Under the pieces are notes generated by a model. That model did not search any database. It saw nothing but the letters and a program-made list of their open reading frames with translations, and was not told the DNA's origin. The position numbers were made by a program, and so were the translations under genes. A stretch of DNA of 64,000 bases from Flaviflagellibacter sp963786225 (GTDB lineage: Bacteria > Pseudomonadota > Alphaproteobacteria > Rhizobiales > Methylopilaceae): assembly GCA_963786225.1 (NCBI GenBank), contig CAWAYQ010000032.1, positions 434,001 to 498,000 on the forward strand, read 5' to 3'. This document shows positions 47,070-56,006 of this stretch, one piece after another; the stretch's first letter is position 1, and each line of letters opens with the position of its first letter.

Positions 47070-47671
47070 GTGCGGCCTGACGCGTCGGCTAGGATCAGGG
47101 TACCAGGCGGTTTCTGGATGGACCTCTGGGGAGACAAGCGGCACCGCATCACCATCAGCGGGGAGCCGATAGCTGACCTCGATTTTGTCTCCATGTTCGC
47201 GATGCTTGCCTACGTTAGCGCCACGGGGAGACTACCGAGCGGCGATCCCTACGCAGTGCCGGGGCTGGAGCATCATCGGGACGCCGCGAAGCTGGGCGTG
47301 TTGTCACTGCTCTCCAGGTCCAACGCGATGAAGCGCCTCTCGCCCGAACTAAAGGCGGCGCTGCCAGACGGATGGACGGCGAGTGATCTTGTGGAGGCCA
47401 TGTCCTGGCATCACCCCCGTATTTCGCATCTGTTTGGCTCAGACATCGGAATCGAGTTGATGAACACGGAAAGCTCGATCCTGATGGCCGTGCTTACGGA
47501 GTTGGCTGAGCGTGGCGTTCCGGCGCTTGGGATGCATGACGGTATTAACGTCCGTCATCCGACATTGGCATGGCAGCGGAGGCGATGGAGCGGGTTTCGG
47601 GTCGGATGCTCGGGGTGGCGCTGCCCGTCAGGGAGAAAGCCGTGTGGAGGCCGTTGGCGCAGGCGGCGTAG
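47070..47671 (+). pseudogene. decayed island protein (unnamed family, GEPxxxxDF type)
   Basis: About 170 residues of recognisable pattern: RVPGGFWMDLW, ITISGEPIADLDFVSMFAMLAYV, DPYAVPGLEHHRDAAKLGVL, ISHLFGSDIGIELMNTESSILMAVLTELAERGVPALGMHDGI. I recall this pattern from unassigned proteins of mobile regions in Rhizobiales, with a distant polymerase-like look; this is a weak recollection. After NVRHPTLA the tail continues in the -1 frame (AAEAMERVSGRMLGVALPVREKA) to a stop at 47671, so one base is missing near 47572. The usual N-terminal half is absent. Confidence 0.55.
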
Positions 47672-47683
47672 TGTGTCGAGAGC

Positions 47684-47711
47684 GAACGAGAGGGCCAGCA
47701 AAGGCTCAAGC
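47684..47711 (-). repeat. 28-bp inverted repeat, right arm
   Basis: Reverse complement of 46548-46575, lying 12 bases after the stop of the decayed island gene. The two arms enclose 1,108 bases. Confidence 0.8.
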
Positions 47712-47720
47712 AGCCACTAA

Positions 47721-48135
47721 TGGGGGAGTAGTCCTCCTGGGGGCTTTGATAAGTGCCGAAAGAGTGTTCGGCCTCTCCTCTCATCACCGGGTTCTAGACT
47801 TGAAGAGAAACTTAGAGCCAGTACTTGGGATGGAGCGCAGACCATTTGTGCGCAGAGTGACTGTCTCCCTCCATGCCGGACAACTCTTAGTGGTTCATGA
47901 GTGTTGGTGGGGGGAGGGGATTGACCCTCCGCTTACCTGAGGAACATCTGCACTTCCCCTTGGCGGCTAGACCTCAAGGCCTTGCGCCGGCCTGGCCGCT
48001 ATGTTGGCAACTCTACGGGCACTACCGGCTCGGCGGGCAACCACGCCCACACGTGACGGTTGGATCCGCCAGCCCGACAGCCGTTTCGACGCTCACGCCG
48101 CTCATCGGCGTCACTGTTTACATCAAGCTTTGAGG
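47721..48135. other. intergenic stretch without a supported gene
   Basis: About 415 bases between the decayed island gene and the convergent glycosyltransferase. It is less GC-rich than its surroundings. Short frames on both strands lack motifs or good starts. I see no terminator with a clear stem, and no tRNA-like fold. Confidence 0.5.
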
Positions 48136-49220
48136 TCAGAATTTCATCCGGCGAACGTGGCCATAAAAGCGCTGGATCTGACGGAGTGCGTGCGGGAGCG
48201 GGCGTTTAGATTTTTCATAGATACGCTCCAGGCGCTTATCTGACATCAAGACGTGCGTGGTCTCGATTACCAATGTCTCCGCTGCCCGCACGCCCGGGAG
48301 TGACCGCAGGCGCCCCATTTCGATGCGTACGTTTTCAGTGTGCTTTTCGTCGGGGGTGAGTCCTCGGAAACTACGCCGGGATACCAGTGGAAGTCATGCC
48401 AATGGCGTCGGCCAAACCAATTGCCAGAGGCAAAGCCCTTCGCCCGCTTAATGCTGAATTCCTGAAACGATTTGTTCCAGTAGTGGTTTACCTGTCCGAG
48501 GGCGTAGCCGGGGTCCGCTTGGGCCTTGATTTCTGATGCACGTTGAAGGTCCCCACGGCCGGTCAGAAACATGCTGCCCGGTTTGAGGTCTGGAACATGA
48601 ATCGCGTCCCGTAGCTCACGAACGTCCCCCAGCCGGAAAATAGTCTTTACATATGGATAATCGCTCGCCTTGGTAAAGCGCTCCAGCAAGAGGCCGGGCG
48701 TCCATGAAAATGCCCGATCGCCCGCGAACCATTTCCAGTTCAAGCACACAGCGGAGCACCCGTACACTTCACGGAGTTTGTCGAGGTAGGCGGGCAGAGG
48801 CCATTGTTCGCCGTCCAACACCGGGAAGAGAAATTCGTCACCGTCCAGGAATGCGACCCATTCGTGCTGCCATACGTCGGGCGAATGCGCGAATGCGTGG
48901 CGGTAGGCTTTGTGCTGGGGGGAAATTTTGCGGGCGACGGGGTTTGGACGAAACCTAATCACTCCCGCATTTGCCAACGCCTCTAGAAGCGCATCCGAGC
49001 CGTCGCGATTGTCATTCGTGTAAATATAGATCGTGTCCGCGCCGATGACGCGGTAGTGGGCAACCCACTCAAGGATCGACAGCCCTTCATCGCGCATGGT
49101 GGCGATAACGGCGACCTTCTTTGTCGGCGTCTGGCCTGCCCATTGCGGGGGCGCGGCGGGGGCCTCTCGGCCCAAGCGGTCGAACTCAGGGCCAACAGTC
49201 AGAATGTCGGGGCTGTCCAT
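48136..49220 (-). CDS. glycosyltransferase family 92-like (frameshifted near the C-terminus)
   Basis: About 361 residues if joined. KKVAVIATMRDEGLSILEWVAHYRVIGADTIYIYTNDNRDGSD and WVAFLDGDEFLFP are the DUF23/GT92-like signature with the DxD motif; NHYWNKSFQEFSIKRAKG lies in the C-terminal part. After EDSPP the protein resumes in another frame as DEKHTENVRIEMGRLRSLPGVRAAETL to the stop at 48136. The shift is in a five-G run at 48352-48356 on the + strand and is repaired by removing one G. The gene stands alone, opposite in direction to the polysaccharide operon. Confidence 0.85.
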
Positions 49221-49275
49221 CGCCGGGCACTCAATCGCCCCGCGATTCCCCCGTCAAGTACAACCCAAAACACCC

Positions 49276-49509
49276 TTAATCCCAGAGGTCGCGACGTACG
49301 ACGGCTCCCTCGAACCTATTTCGAACCGCGTCGATTGGGCGCAGCGATAGTCCGTAGTGCCGGTTGGCCTCTCCGGCCTTATCGCGGTCCTGGTGCCCCG
49401 TAGAGCGAGCGAACTCCTGTGAGTTGCCGATGTCCACGACGCCCAGGGTAGCTACGAGCTTGTCGCGTTGGCGCCAGAGGCTTGAGGGATTCGGAACCGG
49501 CCATGCCAA
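49276..49509 (-). CDS. hypothetical protein, possible fragment
   Basis: 77-residue frame upstream of the GT92-like gene on the same strand, rich in charged residues (FARSTGHQDRDKAGEANRHYGL..VRNRFEGAVVRRDLWD). The C-terminal two thirds look coding; the beginning does not have a clear start. It lies between the glycosyltransferase and tRNA-Thr, where an integrase fragment might be expected, but I see none of the Arg-His-Arg-Tyr recombinase motifs. Not recognised. Confidence 0.35.
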   Translation of the reverse strand: MAWPVPNPSSLWRQRDKLVATLGVVDIGNSQEFARSTGHQDRDKAGEANRHYGLSLRPIDAVRNRFEGAVVRRDLWD

Positions 49510-49646
49510 ACGTCAGAGCCTCTCCGCTTGAACAACCCCCGCATTCGCCATCGCCTGCCTGCCATCCCCGTAGCACTTTCCCATGGCAGTCCGCGTTGAC
49601 GGAAGCCACTGAAAACGCTAACTTTCTGACGCTTCTAGGGAATTGC

Positions 49647-49721
49647 TGGTGCTGCCGGACAGGATTGAACTGTCGACCTCTCCATTACCAATGGAGTGCT
49701 CTACCACTGAGCTACGGCAGC
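49647..49721 (-). tRNA. tRNA-Thr (GGT)
   Basis: 75 nt with encoded CCA. Acceptor GCTGCCG / CGGCAGC, D-arm GCTC..GAGC, anticodon stem CTCCA / TGGAG with loop TTGGTAA (anticodon GGT at 49687-49689), T-arm GACAG TTCAATC CTGTC. All stems are perfect. Confidence 0.98.
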
Positions 49722-49828
49722 GAAGGCGGGGGCCGAACCGGCCCGAACGCGGCGGAGTACTGCCATAGAGGTGCCCTGGGCGCAACCGCACTTGCGGTCA
49801 GTCCCGCTTTGCGTTTCTGATCTGTCGC

Positions 49829-49993
49829 ATGGCCTCGAAACCCAAAGATGACAGCGGCTCGGCGGACGCCCGGCGCAAGGAGCGTCTGGCCTCGGCGCTC
49901 CGTGAAAACCTCAAGCGCCGCAAGGCGCAGATCCGGGGGCGCCGCGAGGAAAAGCCCGAACCGCCGGAACCTGAACGGCCGGACCGGGGTTAA
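49829..49993 (+). CDS. small conserved basic protein upstream of murA
   Basis: 54 residues, rich in Lys, Arg, Glu and Pro: starts MASKPKDDSGSADARRKERL, centre LASALRENLKRRKAQIRGR, ending in a Pro/Glu repeat. Short proteins with an ALRENLKRRKAQ core are found just before murA in many Rhizobiales. Function unknown. Easily missed because of its length; the high third-position GC supports it. Confidence 0.72.
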   Translation: MASKPKDDSGSADARRKERLASALRENLKRRKAQIRGRREEKPEPPEPERPDRG

Positions 49994-50078
49994 CAGCCCC
50001 GGCCGTCCTGCCTTGTTTCCGTCCCGACCCTGCTTTAGACCCCCGGCAATCCCGCGCCCGACCGGAGCACATTCCCGC

Positions 50079-51368
<1,290 letters not shown>

Positions 51369-51370
51369 TT

Positions 51371-51508
51371 CCCTCTCCCAAAGGGAGAGGGCCGACTCGA
51401 ACCGGCAGGTTCGAGCGGGGTGAGGGGTGCGAGCTATCCGGATAACTCGCACCCCTCACCCCGGGTCACGCTACCGCGTGACTCCGCCCTCTCCCTATGG
51501 GAGAGGGG
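51371..51508. repeat. REP-like palindromic element, copy 2
   Basis: Starts two bases after the murA stop: CCTCTCCCAAAGGGAGAGG hairpin, GGTTCGAGCGGGGTGAGGGG, a nested palindrome GCGAGCTATCCGGATAACTCGC region, CACCCCTCACCCC, GTCACGC..GCGTGAC and a closing CCTCTCCC..GGGAGAGGGG. Same order of parts as the element at 25297-25451. Confidence 0.8.
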
Positions 51509-51579
51509 TAGGTAAGGGCCATTGCGCTCCGGGCTCCGCTTTCCTAAGTCTTATGTTCCTAACGAGAGCCGGCCCAGCC

Positions 51580-52038
51580 ATGACCGACGCCCCTTTGAGA
51601 CTGCTCGCCCGCGATGCCGAGGACCTGTCCGTCCTGTCGGTGCATCTGCAGGACGCCGAGCTTAAAGTCGCCGACCTTGTCTTCCTGCCACGCGAGCACC
51701 GTTTCGCCTTCGCCGTCGACCGTTTCGACTGGGAGCGGCGGACGCTGGAAAACAAGAACTGCCGCCGCCGCACCGCCGTCCATTTCGAGGGCGTGACCAA
51801 GGTCTCGTCCAAGGGCGTGCCCATCGACAACAAAGACGCCCAGCTCAATCTTCTCGCGCTGGCCTTCGAAGCGGGCGAGGCGCCCGGCGGCGCCGTGCAC
51901 CTGCTCATCGAGGGCGGGGCGAGCATCAAGCTCGAAGTCGAATGCCTGGAAGCGGCGATGAAGGACCTGGGTCCGACCTGGGACTGCACCTGCTGCCCGA
52001 GCCATCCCGAAGCCGAAATCGAAACCGAGGACGCCTGA
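51580..52038 (+). CDS. DUF2948 family protein
   Basis: 152 residues. LRLLARDAEDLSVLSVHLQDAELKVADLVFLPREHRFAFAVDRFDWE and LNLLALAFEAGEAPGGAVHLLIEGGASIKLEVECLEA match DUF2948, an alphaproteobacterial family usually encoded between murA and hisD. Function unknown. ATG 51580 is the family start; the upstream in-frame region is the repeat element. Confidence 0.93.
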   Translation: MTDAPLRLLARDAEDLSVLSVHLQDAELKVADLVFLPREHRFAFAVDRFDWERRTLENKNCRRRTAVHFEGVTKVSSKGVPIDNKDAQLNLLALAFEAGEAPGGAVHLLIEGGASIKLEVECLEAAMKDLGPTWDCTCCPSHPEAEIETEDA

Positions 52039-52040
52039 GA

Positions 52041-53339
52041 ATGGCCGTTCTGCTGGATGCCGGCGCGCCCGATTTCGAGGCGCGCTTTTCGGCTTTGCTC
52101 GCCCAGAAACGCGAATCCGCCGAGGACGTCGATGCCGCGGTGCGTACGATCATCGCGGATGTCCGCGCGCGCGGCGACATTGCGCTCTGCGATCTCACGA
52201 AGAAATTCGACCGTTTCGAGGTCACGCCGGAAGAGCTCCGCGTCACCGGCGCCGAGATCGACGCCGCGTGGAAAGCCTGTGACGCCGAGACGCTGGAGGC
52301 CCTGACCTTCGCGCGCGACCGTATCGAGAGCCATCATAAAAAGCAGAAGCCGGAGGACGGCCGCTACACCGACGCGCTCGGTGTCGAGCTCGGTCATCGC
52401 TGGACGGCGGTCGAGGCCGTCGGTCTGTATGTACCCGGCGGCACCGCCGCCTATCCGTCCTCGGTTCTGATGAACGCCGTTCCGGCGAAAGTCGCGGGCG
52501 TGCCGCGTGTCGTCATGGTGGTGCCGACGCCGGACGGGAAGATCAATCCGCTCGTCCTCGCGGCGGCGAAGCTTGCGGGCGTGGATGAGGTTTACCGCGT
52601 CGGCGGCGCGCAGGCCGTCGCCGCGCTCGCCTTCGGCACCGCGACGATCAAGCCGGTCGCAAAGATCGTAGGCCCCGGCAATGCCTATGTCGCCGCCGCC
52701 AAACGTCAGGTCTTCGGAACGGTCGGCATCGACATGATCGCCGGACCTTCCGAGGTCGTCATTCTCGCCGACAGGCATGCCGATCCGGCCTGGGTCGCAG
52801 CCGATCTTCTTGCGCAGGCGGAACACGACGCCGCCGCGCAATCGATCCTCATCACCGATTCTCCGGAGCTTGCGGCCGCGACCGAAGCCGAGGTGGCGAA
52901 ACAGCTCGCCGATCTGCCGCGCGGCAAGATCGCGGCTGCAAGCTGGAAGGATCACGGCGCGATCATTCTCGTCGCCGATCTCGATGCGTCCATACCGCTC
53001 GTCGATCGTCTCGCGCCCGAACATCTCGAAATTGAAGCGGAGAACGCCGACGCGCTTGCGGACAAGGTCCGCAATGCCGGTGCGATCTTCATCGGCAGCC
53101 ACACGCCCGAAGCGGTCGGCGATTATGTCGGCGGCTCGAACCATGTCCTGCCGACCGCGCGCTCCGCGCGGTTTTCGTCGGGGCTTGGCGTGCTCGATTT
53201 CGTCAAGCGCACCTCGATCCTGAAATGCTCCCCGGAAAGTCTCGCCGCGGTCGGCCCGGCTGCGGTGAAGCTCGCCGAGGCCGAAGGTCTTCAGGCCCAT
53301 GCGCGCTCGATCACGATCCGGCTGGACGGCAGGATTTGA
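52041..53339 (+). CDS. hisD: histidinol dehydrogenase
   Basis: 432 residues. Last two steps of histidine synthesis, histidinol to histidine, NAD and zinc dependent. Seen: GLYVPGGTAAYPSSVLMNAVPAKVAGV, RVGGAQAVAALAFGT, GPGNAYVAAAKRQVFG, IAGPSEV, AEHDAAAQS and GSHTPEAVGDYVGGSNHVLPT. Starts two bases after DUF2948; the stop overlaps the next ATG. Confidence 0.97.
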   Translation: MAVLLDAGAPDFEARFSALLAQKRESAEDVDAAVRTIIADVRARGDIALCDLTKKFDRFEVTPEELRVTGAEIDAAWKACDAETLEALTFARDRIESHHKKQKPEDGRYTDALGVELGHRWTAVEAVGLYVPGGTAAYPSSVLMNAVPAKVAGVPRVVMVVPTPDGKINPLVLAAAKLAGVDEVYRVGGAQAVAALAFGTATIKPVAKIVGPGNAYVAAAKRQVFGTVGIDMIAGPSEVVILADRHADPAWVAADLLAQAEHDAAAQSILITDSPELAAATEAEVAKQLADLPRGKIAAASWKDHGAIILVADLDASIPLVDRLAPEHLEIEAENADALADKVRNAGAIFIGSHTPEAVGDYVGGSNHVLPTARSARFSSGLGVLDFVKRTSILKCSPESLAAVGPAAVKLAEAEGLQAHARSITIRLDGRI

Positions 53340-53827
53340 TGGGCGAGGGGAGTACGGAGCCCTCGCACCGGCTGATTGCTGTCACCATCGACGAAGGCTC
53401 GCTCGGCGCATCGAGTGCCGAAGGCGAGCACGAACGCGAAATCGCAATTCACGACCTTCTCGCTGAAAATGCCTTCAAGGTCGCGGGCCGGGAGCAGGGG
53501 CCATACAGGCTCCGTCTTGCTCTGGCGGAAAACCGGCTCGTTTTCGACATTCATGACGAGGACGACGCGGCGATTGTCGCCCATCTGCTGTCGCTCGGCC
53601 CGTTCCGGCAGGTGGTGTCGGAATATCGGACGATCTGCAACCGCCACTACGCGGCGATCCGCTCCGCCTCCCCCTCGCAGATCGAAGCCATCGATATGGG
53701 CCGGCGGGGCATGCACAACGAGGCGGCGACCCTCCTGAACGAGCGGCTCTCCGGCAAAATCGACATGGATTTCGCCACCGCCCGGCGCCTGTTTACCCTG
53801 ATCGTGGCCCTGCATTGGGACGCCTGA
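53339..53827 (+). CDS. UPF0262 family protein
   Basis: 162 residues. HEREIAIHDLLAENAFKV, GPYRLRLALAENRLVFDI, FRQVVSEYRTICNRHYAAIRSASPSQIEAIDMGRRGMHNE and LFTLIVALHWDA are UPF0262 features. Function unknown; the gene follows hisD in most Rhizobiales. One-base overlap with hisD (TGATG). Confidence 0.94.
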   Translation: MGEGSTEPSHRLIAVTIDEGSLGASSAEGEHEREIAIHDLLAENAFKVAGREQGPYRLRLALAENRLVFDIHDEDDAAIVAHLLSLGPFRQVVSEYRTICNRHYAAIRSASPSQIEAIDMGRRGMHNEAATLLNERLSGKIDMDFATARRLFTLIVALHWDA

Positions 53828-53893
53828 GGGCGGGGCGTTGTGAAAGCCGTCGCTATTGGGTAGGTTCCGCCCCTTCACAAACCGTGAGTTTAA

Positions 53894-54112
53894 ATGTCGA
53901 AAGAAGAACTGCTCGAGTTTCCGGGCACCGTCACCGAACTCCTGCCGAACGCGATGTTTCGCGTGAAGCTGGAGAATGAACATGAAATCGTCGCTCACAC
54001 CGCCGGCCGCATGCGCAAGAACCGCATCCGGGTGCTGGCCGGCGACAAGGTCCTGGTCGAGATGACCCCCTACGACCTGACCAAAGGCCGCATCACCTAC
54101 CGCTTCAAATAA
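53894..54112 (+). CDS. infA: translation initiation factor IF-1
   Basis: 72 residues, exact family length. OB fold: KEELLEFPGTVTELLPNAMFRVKLENEHEIVAHTAGRMRKNRIRVLAGDKVLVEMTPYDLTKGRI. Assists ribosome initiation. Confidence 0.98.
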   Translation: MSKEELLEFPGTVTELLPNAMFRVKLENEHEIVAHTAGRMRKNRIRVLAGDKVLVEMTPYDLTKGRITYRFK

Positions 54113-54161
54113 GTCCCGCGCCGGCCCGCCCGGCAGACGAAGGCGCCAAGGCCTCACGGAA

Positions 54162-54794
54162 ATGACCGAACGCCCCAAGCTTGTCCTGGCCTCGGCCTCG
54201 CCGCGCCGTCTCGCTCTCCTCGAACAGGTGGGCCTGCGGCCCGAAGCCCTGCTGCCCGCCTCGATTGACGAGGAACCGCGTCGGTTCGAGCGTCCGAGCG
54301 CGCTTGCCGAGCGGCTTGCGGTCGAAAAGGCCCAGACCGCCCGCCGGGTCGCCGCGACCGACGAAAACCTCAAGGACGCGTTTTTCCTGGCCGCCGACAC
54401 CGTGGTTGCGGTGGGCCGCCGCATCCTGCCGAAAACGACGACGATCGAAGACGCGGCCGAATGTCTCGAACTGCTGTCGGGCCGCGCCCACCGCGTCTTC
54501 ACCGCGGTCTGCATGATCACGCCGACCGGCAAGCAGCGGTCTCGCGTCGTCGAGGCGCGGGTGCGGTTCAAGCATCTGTCGCGTCCGGAACTCGATTCGT
54601 ACCTCGCCTCGCACGAATGGCGCGGCAAAGCGGGCGGCTATGCCATCCAGGGCATTGCCGGCGGCTTCGTCGTTCGCCTCATCGGCTCCTATACGGCGGT
54701 GGTCGGCCTGCCGCTCCATGAAACCGTCAACCTGCTTGCGGGCGAGGGCCTGCCTGTCCATCTCGGCTGGCTGAACCCGCTCGACGGTGTCTGA
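54162..54794 (+). CDS. maf: Maf-like nucleotide pyrophosphatase
   Basis: 210 residues. LASASPRRLALLEQVG at the start, LAADTVVAVGRRILPK in the middle, RVFTAVCM and GKAGGYAIQGIAGGFV near the end are Maf motifs. Maf family enzymes hydrolyse non-canonical or modified nucleoside triphosphates. Stop overlaps the yacG ATG by one base. Confidence 0.95.
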   Translation: MTERPKLVLASASPRRLALLEQVGLRPEALLPASIDEEPRRFERPSALAERLAVEKAQTARRVAATDENLKDAFFLAADTVVAVGRRILPKTTTIEDAAECLELLSGRAHRVFTAVCMITPTGKQRSRVVEARVRFKHLSRPELDSYLASHEWRGKAGGYAIQGIAGGFVVRLIGSYTAVVGLPLHETVNLLAGEGLPVHLGWLNPLDGV

Positions 54795-54997
54795 TGCCCG
54801 GGGCGCCGAAAAGCGTCCCCTCGGGCTCGCCACGCTGCCCGATCTGCGGCCGGCCCGCCGACCCCGCGATGAAGCCGTTCTGCTCCACGCGCTGCAAGAA
54901 TGTCGATCTTAACAAGTGGCTTGGCGGCCACTACCGGATAGAAACCGACGAAAGGCCCGCCCCGGAGGGTATGCCGGAAGAGAAGGACGAGGACTGA
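54794..54997 (+). CDS. yacG: DNA gyrase inhibitor YacG
   Basis: 67 residues. Four-cysteine zinc site, CPICG near residue 15 and CSTRCK near 30, followed by VDLNKWLGGHYRI and an acidic tail. In E. coli YacG binds gyrase. Overlaps maf by one base, and tRNA-Phe follows 70 bases on. Confidence 0.95.
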   Translation: MPGAPKSVPSGSPRCPICGRPADPAMKPFCSTRCKNVDLNKWLGGHYRIETDERPAPEGMPEEKDED

Positions 54998-55069
54998 CCG
55001 GTCTGGACACATCCGACTTCGGTTTCTATAACCCGCCGACCCTGCGTTGACTTACCGCCCGCAGGCGAT

Positions 55070-55145
55070 GCCCAGGTAGCTCAGTTGGTAGAGCAGCGGA
55101 TTGAAAATCCGCGTGTCGCTGGTTCGATTCCGGCCCTGGGCACCA
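55070..55145 (+). tRNA. tRNA-Phe (GAA)
   Basis: 76 nt with encoded CCA. Acceptor GCCCAGG / CCTGGGC, D-arm GCTC..GAGC, anticodon stem GCGGA / TCCGC with loop TTGAAAA (GAA at 55103-55105), T-arm GCTGG TTCGATT CCGGC with one G-T pair. Confidence 0.98.
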
Positions 55146-55343
55146 TTCTTTTCAACATCTTATGGCCTAGCCATGTCGCACAATGGATCACCCTCGCCAG
55201 ACGAGGAGTGATCGCGGCCGACCTGGCCGGATCGGTCGGCCCGGTCACCAGAAATGCTTGCGGGGAGTTGAATAAATTTTGAACAACTTCTTGCCTTGAT
55301 CTTCGTCAACTCTCTGCTGATCTTCGAAGACGCGGAGGTCGTC

Positions 55344-55774
55344 ATGTTTACGGAGCCAGCGAAAGTTTTGCGTACGCTGAGCAGTTCTTATGCCGCGGGA
55401 GCCCTGATCTTGGGGAGCGCACTCGTCCCGATTTCCTCATCGGCCCAGGGGACTGGGTTAAGCCATCTCGATTGCTGGTTCGACGAGGCGGAAAGGGCCG
55501 TGAAGTGCCCGCCGATCACCGCCCTTCAAACAGGACGCGCCTCTCGCGTCGACAATGCTTTCAATGCCGTGGGTGGGCCGGCCCCCGCTCTTAACCCGGC
55601 GGCTCGCAAATCCGGAGGCTCAAGAGAGCCGAGCACCACCGGCCCGGGCACCCCGCCGGATTGCCGTATGCGAGTAGTGATCCAAAGACTCCGAGTTGTA
55701 CCAAGTACAAAACGTACGATCCCGCGACCAAGACCTATCGCGGATACGACCGCGTGGTACGAAAGTGCCGCTAG
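55344..55774 (+). CDS. BA14K-like exported protein (frame broken)
   Basis: N-terminal part: signal-peptide-like YAAGALILGSALVPISSSAQ, then a Cys-containing segment (CWFDEAERAVKCP). Near 55664-55676 the frame must change by -1 (or +2), after which the BA14K motif is clear: CTKYKTYDPATKTYRGYD followed by RVVRKC and a stop at 55774. BA14K proteins are small envelope proteins of Rhizobiales with lectin-like activity in Brucella. The middle region is unrecognised, so the joined protein is tentative. Confidence 0.6.
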
Positions 55775-55806
55775 GGTTAGGTGCTCGACGGGAGCGCCGT
55801 TAATCG

Positions 55807-55844
55807 ACGAAGAATGCGGCCGGAGCTCCGGCCGCATTCTTCGT
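55807..55844. terminator. 38-base perfect palindrome (probable terminator)
   Basis: Every base pairs: left half ACGAAGAATGCGGCCGGAG, right half its exact complement, with no loop bases. It begins 33 bases after the BA14K stop. Very GC-rich core with TTCTTCGTTCT after it, consistent with termination. A protein-binding site or other role cannot be excluded. Confidence 0.65.
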
Positions 55845-56006
55845 TCTGAGACCGTGCACACCCCCGAGAGGCCCGCTTCGGAAAGCCGGACTGGATGCCT
55901 TTGCCGAGGCATGTTAACCCCGGCCGAGGTTTCCACCCGCGTGACAATCCACCTTCTCCGCGTCGCAATTGTATGCGGATAAGACAGCCCGGGATGTCGG
56001 ACTTCA

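Noticed and set aside
47897..48243. Short frames between the island remnant and the GT92-like gene
   Set aside because: No start context, motif or codon bias; composition differs from neighbouring genes.
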